Positions 1 to 8,752 are shown, numbered from the stretch's first letter. The stretch: DNA of 64,000 nucleotides from Rhodocyclus tenuis (GCF_014197755.1 NZ_JACIGE010000008.1:1-64000); one strand, 5' to 3'. Notes: generated by a model from the sequence alone, not told the origin. Translations and numbers: made by a program.

Positions 1-292
1 GACGCCTGCCGCCTATGCCGAATCACTCATCCGGAAATCGGCTACATTAGCCTCGGACTCTAAAGCTCGCTGCTACTGAAAACGGGGGGACGTCGAACGA
101 ATAGGAGTTGAAAAGCATTGCTATGCCGGTCCAGGGTTCTCGTCACTTCCACTGTCGAGAGGGGTGCTGCTTTGATATTTGTAAACTTAGGCTGAAGAAC
201 CAGTCGTGCTGGTCGGTTGTCGCCTTGGGAATGCAGCTGATATGCGCGCAGCAGCAAGCAAAATCGTCGTCTTTCGGGGGCATGCCCCTGTT
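1..292. other. Left-edge stretch with no supportable gene
   Basis: Short open frames exist on both strands, but none has a recognisable domain, a convincing ribosome binding site or continuity with a neighbour. The stretch lies downstream of the decarboxylase stop codon at 293-295. A 12-bp perfect palindrome (GGGGCATGCCCC, 277-288) sits just past that stop but is not followed by a T-run, so I do not call it a terminator. Base composition is slightly richer in A+T than the adjacent gene. Confidence 0.5.
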
Positions 293-1498
293 TCAGACCA
301 GCACTTCCAGTGGTGGTGGATGCCCAAGAAATCCTTGCGGGCTGGCGCTTGCGCCATAGGCGCCCGACTGGAAAATCACTACCAGATCACCGACGTCGGC
401 GACCGCCAGTTCCATGCGATCGGCCAGCAGATCGAGTGGCGTGCACAAGGGGCCAACGACCGATGCACTTTCCTTTTCGGCAGCGTCCATGCGGTTGCCG
501 ATGACTAGCGGATAGTTCTTGCGGATCACCTGCCCGAAATTTCCCGACGCCGACAAATGGTGGTTGAGGCCGCCATCAAGCACCAGATAGGTCTGGCCGC
601 GCGAAACTTTTCGATCGACGATCCGTGCGACGTAGATGCCAGCCTCGCCGACCAGATAACGCCCGAGCTCGATGACCAGTTGCGCGTCGGGCAGCGCCCT
701 GGCGGTACGCTCGGCAAGCTGCGCCAGCTTGTCGCCGACAGCGCGCAGATTCAAGCCTTGTTCGCCGGGAAAGTAGGGGATGCCGAAGCCGCCGCCGAGG
801 TTGAGAAAGCGGACCGGGGCGGGGGCATCAGTGGCCAGGCGTAGCGCCAGTTCCCACGACTTCTGTTGCGCTTGGCAGATCGCTTCGGCCTTCAGGTTCT
901 GCGACCCGGCAAAGAGATGGAAGCCCTCGAACTGCAAACCCGCCTCGCCGATCTTGGCCAGCAGTTGCGGCACTTGTTCAGCATCGACGCCGAACTGCTT
1001 GGGGCCGCCGCCCATCTTCATTCCCGAGCCTTTCAGTTCGAAGTCCGGATTGACGCGCACCGCCACTCGCGCTGGCAGGCCAAGCTCGTCGCTGACGCGC
1101 GCCAGTTCATCGACTTCGCGGAAGGATTCGAGATTGATCAACACGCCGGCGGCGACGGCCTGGCGCAGTTCGGTATTGCGCTTGCCGGGGCCGGCGAAGC
1201 TGATCTCGTGGGGATCGGCGCCGGCGTCAAGCGCGACCTTCAGCTCCCCGGCCGAGGCGACGTCGATACCGTCGACCAGCGTCGCCATGAAACCGACCAG
1301 CGCCGGCATCGGATTGGCTTTCATCGCGTAGTGCAGCTTGACCGAAGCGGGCAGCGCTGCGCGCAAATCGCCGACGCGTGCGCGCAGCAGTTGCCGGTCA
1401 TAGGCGTAAAACGGCGTTTGCCCGACGCGCGCGGCGAGTTGTGTGAGCGGCATTCCTCCGACCTGCAGTTGCCCGTCGACGACAGGAAATTGGTTCAT
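293..1498 (-). CDS. PLP-dependent decarboxylase, exosortase A system-associated
   Basis: This 401-residue protein belongs to the fold-III PLP decarboxylases (diaminopimelate, ornithine and arginine decarboxylase type), which remove the alpha-carboxylate of an amino acid. The PLP lysine is seen at about residue 60 in HYAMKANP, the phosphate-binding glycine run is GGGFGIPY, and the active-site cysteine of the partner subunit is near residue 352 in GPLCTPLD. The open frame continues upstream to 1732, but that extension lies inside the ligase gene. ATG at 1498 gives the family-like N-terminus, although no clear ribosome site precedes it. It follows the acyl-CoA ligase by 64 bases and is probably co-transcribed. 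Gene pairing with that ligase matches the XrtA-associated subfamily. Substrate unknown; a dedicated lysA role is less likely in this setting. Confidence 0.88.
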   Translation of the reverse strand: MNQFPVVDGQLQVGGMPLTQLAARVGQTPFYAYDRQLLRARVGDLRAALPASVKLHYAMKANPMPALVGFMATLVDGIDVASAGELKVALDAGADPHEISFAGPGKRNTELRQAVAAGVLINLESFREVDELARVSDELGLPARVAVRVNPDFELKGSGMKMGGGPKQFGVDAEQVPQLLAKIGEAGLQFEGFHLFAGSQNLKAEAICQAQQKSWELALRLATDAPAPVRFLNLGGGFGIPYFPGEQGLNLRAVGDKLAQLAERTARALPDAQLVIELGRYLVGEAGIYVARIVDRKVSRGQTYLVLDGGLNHHLSASGNFGQVIRKNYPLVIGNRMDAAEKESASVVGPLCTPLDLLADRMELAVADVGDLVVIFQSGAYGASASPQGFLGHPPPLEVLV

Positions 1499-1562
1499 CG
1501 GCGCATGCGCCGGCAGGGCGCGGGGAGAGAGGGAGTGGTGATGCTGGGAGTGGGTGGGAGAA

Positions 1563-3161
1563 TCAGCCGCCATGTTTTTCGATCCACTCGGTCGACAGCG
1601 TCTTGCGGTCGATCTTGCCGTTCGGGTTGCGCGGCAACGGCCCGCTGCGCACGGCGATTCCGGACGGCACCATGTACGCCGGCATGCGTTGCCGGCACTC
1701 GGCCAGCAGGGCGTCGACATCGAGCGCGCCATCGGTGGGTGGCGTGGCGATCACCTGGATGCGTTGCCCGAGGCGATCGTCGTCGATACCGAAGGCGACA
1801 CATTCGCCGACGAGTTTCGTCGCGTAGAGCACCTCTTCCACCTCGGTCGGGCTCACCCGGTAACCCGAGGTTTTCATCATCTCGTCGCGCCGGCCGATGA
1901 AGTAGAGGAAGCCTTCCTCGTCCTGACGCACGGTATCGCCCGAGAATACGGCGATTTCGGGCAGCACCAGTCCGGCTTCGCGTCCTGGCGCATGCACCGG
2001 CAGCGGCTTGTAGCGCTCGGCGGTCTTTTCCGGGTCGTTCCAGTAGCCCATGCCGACCAGCGCGCCGCGATGCACCAGTTCGCCGGGTTCGTTCGGCGCG
2101 CAGGGTGAGCCATCTTCGCGCAGGACGAGGATTTCAGCGTTGGGAATGGCCTTGCCGATCGAATCCGGACGGCGGTCGACCTCGGCCGGCGGCAGGTAGG
2201 TCGAGCGGAAGGCTTCGGTCAGGCCGTACATCAGGAAGGGCTTGGCCTGCGGCAGATGGCGGCGCAGCGCGTCGAGCGTCTCGCGCGGCATGCGGCCGCC
2301 GGTGTTGGCGAAATAGCGCAAGTGTTCGCTGACCGATTCGGGCCAGTTCAACTGCGTCAGCTGGATGTAGAGCGGCGGCACGGCGGTCAGCCCGGTCACC
2401 TTTTCCCGCTCGATCGCCCTGACGACATCGCGTGGCAGCAGGTAGTTGAGCAGCACGACGCGCGCACCGGCGTGGAAAGCGGTGGTCAGCTGGCTGAAAC
2501 CGGCGTCGAAGGATAGTGGCAAGGCGGCGAGCAGCGTGTCGCCGGCGTGGTTCTCGAGGTAGCTCGCCACGCTCTTGGCGCCGGCGACCATGTTGCGATG
2601 CGACAGCACGACGCCCTTCGGTTTGCCGGTACTGCCCGAGGTATAAAGGATGCCGAGCATGTCGGTGTCGATCACGCGGTGGGCCGCTGCTGCGGGCTGC
2701 GCGAGGAGGTCCTGCCAGCGCCAGATGTTTTGCGTGGCGATGGCAGGCAGAGCGGCCGGTGTGTCGACCAGCACGACATGGCGCAAATCGTGACAGGCCA
2801 GCAGGGTGTCCTGCAGCAGCGCAAAACGCTCGGGCGAGGTGATCAGCACACGCACATTGCAGTCGTGCAGGATGTAGCCGACCTGTTCAGCCTTGAGCAG
2901 CGGGTTCAGCGGCACGAAGACGCCACCGGCTGCCGGCGCGCCAAAGCTGGCAATCACCGTCTCGAAGCGCTTTTCCAGGTAAATGGCGACGCGTTCACCG
3001 CGCTGCAGGCCGAGACTGACGATTCCGGCTGCGAAGTGCTGCACCCGCTCTTCCAGTTCTCCGTAGCGGAGATGCTCCTGGCCGTGGGTGAGCGCGACGG
3101 CCTCAGGATTGCGTGCCGCAGCCGACTCGATGAGTTCGTGCAGAAGTGTGGCGTTTTGCAT
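1563..3161 (-). CDS. Acyl-CoA ligase (AMP-forming), exosortase A system-associated
   Basis: A 532-residue member of the ANL superfamily, which adenylates a carboxylic acid and passes it to CoA or to a carrier-protein thiol. The P-loop signature LYTSGSTGKPKG is at residues 172-183, and the conserved C-terminal lysine lies in NPNGKIDRK near residue 516. The frame is open to a TTG at 3170, but ATG at 3161 starts a normal family N-terminus (MQNATLLHEL). It is divergent from an acyl carrier protein gene 130 bases away and upstream of the PLP decarboxylase. The natural acceptor may be an ACP encoded nearby rather than CoA; that is inference. The acid substrate cannot be read from the sequence. Confidence 0.9.
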   Translation of the reverse strand: MQNATLLHELIESAAARNPEAVALTHGQEHLRYGELEERVQHFAAGIVSLGLQRGERVAIYLEKRFETVIASFGAPAAGGVFVPLNPLLKAEQVGYILHDCNVRVLITSPERFALLQDTLLACHDLRHVVLVDTPAALPAIATQNIWRWQDLLAQPAAAAHRVIDTDMLGILYTSGSTGKPKGVVLSHRNMVAGAKSVASYLENHAGDTLLAALPLSFDAGFSQLTTAFHAGARVVLLNYLLPRDVVRAIEREKVTGLTAVPPLYIQLTQLNWPESVSEHLRYFANTGGRMPRETLDALRRHLPQAKPFLMYGLTEAFRSTYLPPAEVDRRPDSIGKAIPNAEILVLREDGSPCAPNEPGELVHRGALVGMGYWNDPEKTAERYKPLPVHAPGREAGLVLPEIAVFSGDTVRQDEEGFLYFIGRRDEMMKTSGYRVSPTEVEEVLYATKLVGECVAFGIDDDRLGQRIQVIATPPTDGALDVDALLAECRQRMPAYMVPSGIAVRSGPLPRNPNGKIDRKTLSTEWIEKHGG

Positions 3162-3253
3162 GGACGGCAAACCGTAGAGATGGCGGAAGATAATAAATGC
3201 AGCAATCCTATGACGCTGTGAAGTATCTCACGGCCCGCTGCGGGAATTCCCCC

Positions 3254-3259
3254 TATAAT
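3254..3259 (+). promoter_or_regulatory. Perfect -10 hexamer (TATAAT) ahead of the acyl carrier operon
   Basis: TATAAT lies in the divergent intergenic region, 34 bases before the proposed TTG start of the first ACP. No good -35 hexamer sits 16-18 bases upstream, so strength or activator dependence is uncertain. The distance supports the start at 3293 and argues against the longer frame from 3197, whose coding sequence would contain this box. Confidence 0.5.
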
Positions 3260-3292
3260 GCCCCCTTGGGAAATCCAGTTCCGGATAAGCGA

Positions 3293-3580
3293 TTGAATAC
3301 ATTGATAGAAGTGAATTCTCTGCTGGCTGATGTCCTCAGCCTCGACGGACGCTCCGCGCGCTTCAACCTGGAGACGCCCTTGCTCGGCGCCTTGCCCGAA
3401 CTGGATTCGATGGCCGTCATTGCGCTGATTACCGGCATGGAAGAGCGTTTCGGCTTCATCGCCGAAGACGACGAAATCGAGGGTTCAACCTTCGCCACGG
3501 TCGGTTCCCTCGTTGCTTTTATCGATGGCAAGCTGATCTCCCTCGGGCGGAGCCGGAAAAATCTGCGGACGCCGCACTGA
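3293..3580 (+). CDS. Acyl carrier protein (first of three)
   Basis: A 95-residue acyl carrier protein. The phosphopantetheine-bearing serine is residue 39 in PELDSMAV, followed by the usual helix III region ending in the acidic segment EDDEIEGSTF. Start choice: TTG at 3293 gives a normal ACP length and lies just after the -10 box; GTG at 3311 is an alternative. The open frame from 3197 adds residues of no ACP character. The stop codon overlaps the start of the E1 gene (ATGA), so translation is probably coupled. The protein closely resembles the third ACP of this locus (9627-9890), and both have the [EQ]LDSMA motif seen in XrtA-associated carrier proteins. Role inferred: carries the acyl group made or loaded by neighbouring enzymes. 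Confidence 0.85.
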   Translation: MNTLIEVNSLLADVLSLDGRSARFNLETPLLGALPELDSMAVIALITGMEERFGFIAEDDEIEGSTFATVGSLVAFIDGKLISLGRSRKNLRTPH

Positions 3581-5604
3581 TGATGAGTGATGCATCGCCG
3601 ATGGCCGCCGACAGTGCGAACGGTGTGCCGGCGCCCTTCCTCAGTGATGCCTCGGGCAAGCCGCGGATCGGCACGGACCCCGCCAGTCTGTTCGCGTTCG
3701 CCACGCTCATCCGCGACACCGAGAAACTGATCCTCGATCTGTTCTCGCGCGGGCTGGTTTCGGGAACGACGCATACCTGCCTCGGGCAAGAGCTCTGCCA
3801 GATGGCGGTGGTGCGCGCGCTCGACCATCCGGACGATCACGTGCTCTCGAACCACCGCAATCACGGGCATTTCCTGAGCTACTCGGGCGATTTTCACGGT
3901 CTGGTCGCCGAGATCATGGGGCGGCGCGACGGCGTCTGCGGCGGCTATGGCGGTAGCCAGCATCTGGCCTACCGGCATTTCCACAGCAACGGGGTGCAGG
4001 CCGGCATGACCGGCATCGGTGTCGGTCTTGCTGCCGCCCTCAAGGCGCGCGACAGCCGCGGCATCGTCGTCACCGTCATCGGCGACGGGACGCTCGGCGA
4101 AGGGCTGCTCTACGAGAGCATGAACCTGGCGTCGGTGTGGCAGGTGCCGGTGCTGTTCGTCGTCGAGCACAACGGCATCGCGCAAACGACCTATACGCGC
4201 GATACGCTCGGTGGCGACATCGTCGCACGCGGCGCCGCGTTCGGACTCGACACCTGGCGCGTGTCCGACCGCGAGGCGGGTTTCATTGATGCCGCCGCGG
4301 CGGTGGTCGCGCAGGTGCGCGAGCGGCGCCGGCCGGGCATGCTGGTGATCGACACCGGGCGGCTGGGGCCGCACAGCAAGGGCGATGATCTGCGCGATCC
4401 CGGCGAGCGCGCAGCGCTGGCGGCGGCTGACCCGCTCGCTGCACTGGCGGCGTGCCTGCCCGCGGACGAGGTCGCGGCGATCCGCGCGTCGTGCGCGGCC
4501 TACCTGCAGGCGGTCGAGCGTCGTGCGCTCGCATCGCCGGCAGCAAACTTCGACCCGCTACCCGAGCACAGCTTCCGTCCAGCGCAGGCCGGGCAGGTCG
4601 AGATTCCGGAGGTCGCGGACGGCAACGTGCGCGCGGCCCTCAATAGCGCCCTGCACGGCCTGCTCGCGGCAGCGCCGGAAACGCTGCTGATCGGTGAGGA
4701 TCTGCACGATCCCTACGGCGGGGCGTTCAAGGTCTCGGCCGGACTCTCGACGAAGTTCCCGGGGCGGGTGATCTCGACGCCGATCAGCGAGGCGGGCATC
4801 ACCGGCGCCGGCATCGGTCTGGCGATGGCCGGGCGCCGGCCGATCGTCGAGATCATGTTTGCCGACTTTCTCAGCCTGTGCCTCGACCAACTCTACAACC
4901 ACGCGGTCAAGTTTCCCGGCATGTTCCCCGAGGCGACGGTGCCGCTGGTCGTGCGTGCGCCCTGCGGCGGCCGCCGCGGCTACGGTCCGACGCACAGCCA
5001 GAGCCCGGAGAACCTGTTCGTTTCCGTCCCCGGCCTGACCGTGCTCTATCCCAGCCATCGCCACCGCGTCGGTCAGTTGCTCGCCGATGCTGTCCTCCGC
5101 TGGTCGAATCCGACGCTGTTCCTCGAACACAAGCTGCTCTACGGCGAGAAGTGCGACACCGCCGACTACGAAATCCTGCCCGCCGGTGACGACGATCTCG
5201 GTGCGGCGCTGTTTCCCACCCTGCGTCGCGGCAGCGCGGCGCCCGACGTCACGCTGCTCGCTTACGGCGGCATGCTGCCGGTGGCCGAACGCGCGGCAAA
5301 GATCCTTGAGACGCAGGAAGAACTCGCGGTCGAGATCGTCGCGCCGGCACTGCTGGCACCACTACCGCGGCAGACGCTACTGCAGGCATTGCTCGACCGT
5401 CCGCGCATTCTCGTCGTCGAGGAGGCGCACCATCATTTCGGCGTCAGCGCCGAGATCCTGGCGCTCCTCGCCGAGAGCGCTTATTCCGGCGCGCTCGCCC
5501 GGCTCGGCACCCTGCCGGTGCCGATTGCGTCAGCACGCAGTCTGGAAAGCGCGCAGTTGCCGGACGAGGCTGCGATCGTCGCGGCCGTGATCGATCTTCT
5601 GTAA
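3580..5604 (+). CDS. Fused E1 alpha-beta subunit of a 2-oxoacid dehydrogenase-like enzyme (TPP-dependent)
   Basis: This 674-residue protein joins the E1-alpha and E1-beta halves of the pyruvate/acetoin/branched-chain dehydrogenase family. The alpha half carries the thiamine-diphosphate motif, with GDGTLGEG at 168-175 and the distal Asn near 198 in EHNGIAQ. The beta half begins near residue 345, with LIGEDLHDPYGG and TPISEAGITG. It should decarboxylate a 2-oxoacid, or cleave a ketose, and pass the acyl unit to a lipoyl arm. The lipoyl E2 gene follows 15 bases later and the next gene encodes an ACP; no E3 gene is nearby. The missing E3 and the carrier proteins suggest the acyl group may end on an ACP rather than on CoA. 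Precise substrate unknown. Confidence 0.88.
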   Translation: MMSDASPMAADSANGVPAPFLSDASGKPRIGTDPASLFAFATLIRDTEKLILDLFSRGLVSGTTHTCLGQELCQMAVVRALDHPDDHVLSNHRNHGHFLSYSGDFHGLVAEIMGRRDGVCGGYGGSQHLAYRHFHSNGVQAGMTGIGVGLAAALKARDSRGIVVTVIGDGTLGEGLLYESMNLASVWQVPVLFVVEHNGIAQTTYTRDTLGGDIVARGAAFGLDTWRVSDREAGFIDAAAAVVAQVRERRRPGMLVIDTGRLGPHSKGDDLRDPGERAALAAADPLAALAACLPADEVAAIRASCAAYLQAVERRALASPAANFDPLPEHSFRPAQAGQVEIPEVADGNVRAALNSALHGLLAAAPETLLIGEDLHDPYGGAFKVSAGLSTKFPGRVISTPISEAGITGAGIGLAMAGRRPIVEIMFADFLSLCLDQLYNHAVKFPGMFPEATVPLVVRAPCGGRRGYGPTHSQSPENLFVSVPGLTVLYPSHRHRVGQLLADAVLRWSNPTLFLEHKLLYGEKCDTADYEILPAGDDDLGAALFPTLRRGSAAPDVTLLAYGGMLPVAERAAKILETQEELAVEIVAPALLAPLPRQTLLQALLDRPRILVVEEAHHHFGVSAEILALLAESAYSGALARLGTLPVPIASARSLESAQLPDEAAIVAAVIDLL

Positions 5605-5619
5605 CGGGTACATAAGCGA

Positions 5620-6726
5620 ATGGCGACGCCAATCCACGTTCCGCGCATCAACAACAACGACGACGAGGTCAAGGTCCTCGCCTTCGACGTCAAGCCCGGC
5701 GAGCGCGTCAGCGCCGGCCAGATTGTCGGCCAGGTCGAAACCGACAAGGCGGTTCTCGACGTCACCGCGCCGGTGGACGGCTATGTGCTTGGCTTCGTGG
5801 CGCAGCCCGACGAGATCGCGCAAGTGGGCAGCGTGATGTTGTGGCTCGGTGCGAGCGCGTCGGAGCCGATCCCCGAGGCCGGCGCGCCGACGCCCGACTC
5901 CTCGACGGCGGGACCATCGCCGGTGACGGGCAAGGCGAAACTCCTGCTCGCGCGCTACGGAGTGAAGTCCGACGCCGTGACGCCAATCGATGGCCGCATT
6001 ACCGTCGAGGCGGTCGAGCGCTATCTCGCCACGCATGGCCTCGCCGCCGCCGCGCCGGCGCCGGTGGTGGCCGTCTCGCGCCCGGCGGAACCGCGACCCG
6101 AGGTTCCCGGCACGGCGGTCGCGCTGTCGCGCGAAGAAAAGGGCATGGCGGCCACGGTGGTCTGGCATCGCGACTGCGCGGTGCCCGGCTACATCGAGAT
6201 CGATTACGACCCGGCGCCCTGGGCCGAGTACGCACGCGCCTTCCAGGAAGAGAAGGGGCTGCTGATGCCGCCCTTGCTGCCGCTGATGGCGTGGCGACTG
6301 GTCGAGGTGGCAAGAACGATGCCCCGTATCAACGCCACTTTCGTCGAGCAGCAGCGCTACGAGTACGGCGCGGTCAATCTCGGCTTCACCATCCAGGCCG
6401 GCGAGTCGCTTTACCTTGCTGTCGTGCGTGAGGCAGAGGTTCTCGATGCCGGAGGGTTTGTGAACGCACTGGGCGACGTGCTGCGCCGGGCGGCGTCGCA
6501 CCAGTTGCGCGAAAGCGAAGCTTCCGGCGCGACCATCGGCTTTTCCAGCATGGAGCGCTGGAAAGTCACCCGCCACATTCCGGTGCTGCCGCCGCACACT
6601 GCCTTCATGCTTGCTCACGCCGCCGCGCGCAACGGTCGCGCGGTACTCGGCGCCAGCTACGACCACCGCGTGCTCAACGGCGGACAGGTCGTTGCCGCGC
6701 TCAAAAAACTCTCTTCCCCGACATGA
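5620..6726 (+). CDS. Lipoyl-domain E2 acyltransferase-like protein with altered catalytic motif
   Basis: A 368-residue dihydrolipoamide acyltransferase homologue. An N-terminal lipoyl domain has the lipoylated lysine at about residue 43 in VETDKAVLD. A short peripheral-subunit-binding-like segment near 105-140 is followed by a 2-oxoacid dehydrogenase acyltransferase domain. The catalytic motif, normally HxxxDG, reads HRVLNG: His349 is kept but Asp353 is Asn. The C-terminal catalytic domain is otherwise recognisable (SYDHRVLNGG). It is coupled to the following ACP gene, since the stop overlaps the next ATG. Proposed role: take the acyl group from E1 and move it to a phosphopantetheine thiol on the ACP. 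The Asn may be tolerated or may mean altered chemistry. Confidence 0.85.
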   Translation: MATPIHVPRINNNDDEVKVLAFDVKPGERVSAGQIVGQVETDKAVLDVTAPVDGYVLGFVAQPDEIAQVGSVMLWLGASASEPIPEAGAPTPDSSTAGPSPVTGKAKLLLARYGVKSDAVTPIDGRITVEAVERYLATHGLAAAAPAPVVAVSRPAEPRPEVPGTAVALSREEKGMAATVVWHRDCAVPGYIEIDYDPAPWAEYARAFQEEKGLLMPPLLPLMAWRLVEVARTMPRINATFVEQQRYEYGAVNLGFTIQAGESLYLAVVREAEVLDAGGFVNALGDVLRRAASHQLRESEASGATIGFSSMERWKVTRHIPVLPPHTAFMLAHAAARNGRAVLGASYDHRVLNGGQVVAALKKLSSPT

Positions 6727-7016
6727 CGACAGGACAGGATTCCCCGATGCCGCTGACCGCCGAAAGCATTGCCGCCGAGATCAAGGCGCGCATTGTTGCC
6801 ATTGCCGCCGAACTTGGCGACGACGCCTCCGAACTGGGGCCCGACGAGATCATTCCGGCGACCGGCCTGATCGATTCGGCCGGCCTGCTCGACCTGATCG
6901 CGTGGTATGAGAAGACCTACCAGATTCCGCTGACGCAGGCGGAAATCAACATCGACAACCTCGGCACGCTGGCGCGCATGGCGCACTTCGTCCTGCTCAA
7001 GAAAGGGCTGGTTTGA
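6723..7016 (+). CDS. Acyl carrier protein (second of three)
   Basis: A 97-residue carrier protein with the phosphopantetheine serine at residue 52 in LIDSAGLLDL. The motif resembles that of carrier proteins of amino acid- or sugar-linked pathways more than the LDSMA type of its two neighbours. The ATG at 6723 overlaps the E2 stop codon; ATG at 6747 is an alternative shorter start. Immediate adjacency to E1 and E2 makes it the likely acyl acceptor of that pair (inference). The hydrolase-like gene begins four bases after its stop. Confidence 0.85.
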   Translation: MTTGQDSPMPLTAESIAAEIKARIVAIAAELGDDASELGPDEIIPATGLIDSAGLLDLIAWYEKTYQIPLTQAEINIDNLGTLARMAHFVLLKKGLV

Positions 7017-7019
7017 ACG

Positions 7020-7871
7020 ATGCGGGCCCTGCCTTCGCGTCCCCATCCCTTCTTTCTCGATGGCGCTAGCGGACGGCTGTTCGCCGTTCACCACCGTCCC
7101 GCCGACGGCGTCTGCCGGCGCGGCAGCATTCTTGTCGTGCCGGCATTCAATGAGGAAATGAACCGCTGCCGCAGCATGCTTACGCTGCAGGCGCAGGCTC
7201 TGGCGCGGCTGGGGTTCGGCACGCTGGTGCTCGACCTTTCCGGCACCGGCGAGAGCGACGGTCATTACGGCGACGCACGCTGGGATGGCTGGATTGACGA
7301 CATTCGTCGGGTCCGCGCCTGGCTCGACGGACCGGACGGCGGCGGCTGCGCCGCGCTGCTCGGCGTGCGCCTCGGCGTGCCGCTGGCGCTCGACGCACTG
7401 GCCGGTGACGCCGCAGCGTGTCCGTTGGCGGCCTGGCAGCCCGTTAGCGACGGCCGCAACTATTTCACCCAGTTCCTGCGCATGCGTATCGCCGCCAACA
7501 TGGACCGGACCGACATTCCGAAGGACACCACCGCCGGCATGCGCGCCCGTCTCGCCGAGGGGGCCAGCATCGAGGTCGCCGGATACGAGGTGGCGCCGGC
7601 GCTGGCGACGGCGATCGAAGCGGTCAATCTGGCGACGCGTACGCCGCAGCCGGGAGCACCGGTCGCCTGGTTCGAGAAGAAGACCGGCGAGGACGCCGCC
7701 CTGCTGCCGGCTAGTGCGCAGGTGGTGAGCGCCTGGCGCGCGGCTGGTGTCGAGGTCGCGGTCGGAGTCTTCGACGCTCCCGCCTTCTGGGCACTGCATG
7801 ACCGGCATACGGCGCCCGAGCTGATCGGCCTGACCGCCGCGTGGCTTGATGACGTGGGGAGGGCAGCGTGA
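7020..7871 (+). CDS. Alpha/beta hydrolase-like protein, exosortase A system hydrolase 2 type
   Basis: A 283-residue alpha/beta-hydrolase-fold protein. Fold landmarks include VVPAFNEEMNR near residues 40-49 (oxyanion side) and LDLSGTGESDG at 71-81. The nucleophile elbow, normally GxSxG, is GVRLG at 115-119, so the serine is replaced by arginine. This replacement recurs in the XrtA-associated hydrolase-2 family as I recall it, so the protein may be a non-catalytic or remodelled member. ATG at 7020 starts four bases after the ACP. The stop overlaps the GTG start of the partner hydrolase, so the two are probably made together. Substrate unknown; a thioesterase-like or acyl-ACP-handling role is possible. 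Confidence 0.82.
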   Translation: MRALPSRPHPFFLDGASGRLFAVHHRPADGVCRRGSILVVPAFNEEMNRCRSMLTLQAQALARLGFGTLVLDLSGTGESDGHYGDARWDGWIDDIRRVRAWLDGPDGGGCAALLGVRLGVPLALDALAGDAAACPLAAWQPVSDGRNYFTQFLRMRIAANMDRTDIPKDTTAGMRARLAEGASIEVAGYEVAPALATAIEAVNLATRTPQPGAPVAWFEKKTGEDAALLPASAQVVSAWRAAGVEVAVGVFDAPAFWALHDRHTAPELIGLTAAWLDDVGRAA

Positions 7872-8752
7872 ACGAGCAGCCTCTGGTGTTCGAGAGCGGC
7901 GGCCTGCCGCTGCCGGGCATGCTGCACCCGGCCGCCGGGCCAGCCCGCCTGGGTGTCCTGATGATGGTCGCCGGCGGACCGCAGTACCGGATTGGCGGGC
8001 ACCGGCAGCTGCTGCTCTGGGCGCGGGATTTCGCGGCGGCGGGCTTCCCGGCGCTGCGCTTCGACTTCGCCGGTATGGGCGACAGCTACGGCGACTATCG
8101 CGGCTTTGAACATGTCGACGAGGACATCCGGGCTGCGCTCGACGCCTTCTTCGCCGCCGTGCCGTCACTGCAGGGCGTTGTCCTCTGGGGCGAATGCAAC
8201 GCCTGCTCGGCCTCGCTGTTCTATGCTCACCGCGACCCCCGCGTCCGCGGTCTGGTCATGCTCAATCCCTGGGTCCGCACCAAGGAAGGCGAGGCGCGTA
8301 CCGTGGTTCGCCATTACTACCTGGAACGCTTGCGCCAGCCGTCCTTCTGGAAAAAGATTTTCTCGCTGCAGTTCGACTGGCTCGGCTCGGCGCGATCGGC
8401 GGCGCAGATGCTGTCGCGGGCGTCTGGCGCGCCGGCAACGGACGCTGGCACGTCGGCAACGCCGCAACGCCTGCCCGACCGCATGCTCGCCGGACTGCGG
8501 CGCTTCCACGGCCCGATCATGCTGGTCATGAGCGGGCGCGACTGGGTGGCGAAGGAGTTCGACGACCTGCTGAAAAGCGATGCGGCATGGCAGGCCGAGT
8601 TCCTGCCGCGCCTGACGCAGCGCCACGATCTACCTTACGCCGACCATACCTTCTCCAGTGGCGAATGGCGCGATCAGGTCGCCGGCTGGGGACTGCAATG
8701 GCTCGCCGAGGTAGACGCAGGCAAGCCGAAAAACGCACCCGGAGGCGCCTGA
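7868..8752 (+). CDS. Alpha/beta hydrolase, exosortase A system hydrolase 1 type, Cys nucleophile
   Basis: A 294-residue alpha/beta hydrolase. Landmarks are MMVAGGPQYRIGGHRQ near 32-46 and RFDFAGMGDSYG near 64-75. The elbow is GECNA at 108-112, placing Cys110 at the nucleophile position. An aspartate in MSGRDWVAKEF and a histidine in YADHTFSS complete a plausible Cys-Asp-His triad. Translation starts at a GTG (7868) overlapping the stop of the preceding hydrolase. Cysteine nucleophiles suit acyl transfer or dienelactone-hydrolase-like chemistry. In this ACP-rich setting, unloading or transferring an acyl thioester is a reasonable guess but not shown. Confidence 0.85.
   Translation: MNEQPLVFESGGLPLPGMLHPAAGPARLGVLMMVAGGPQYRIGGHRQLLLWARDFAAAGFPALRFDFAGMGDSYGDYRGFEHVDEDIRAALDAFFAAVPSLQGVVLWGECNACSASLFYAHRDPRVRGLVMLNPWVRTKEGEARTVVRHYYLERLRQPSFWKKIFSLQFDWLGSARSAAQMLSRASGAPATDAGTSATPQRLPDRMLAGLRRFHGPIMLVMSGRDWVAKEFDDLLKSDAAWQAEFLPRLTQRHDLPYADHTFSSGEWRDQVAGWGLQWLAEVDAGKPKNAPGGA

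Noticed and set aside
277-288. GGGGCATGCCCC palindrome just past the decarboxylase stop
   Set aside because: Short stem with no T-run; not enough for a terminator or named operator.
3253-4374. Minus-strand open frame of 373 codons over ACP and E1 genes
   Set aside because: Antisense to E1 with its TPP motif; composition is of a shadow frame.
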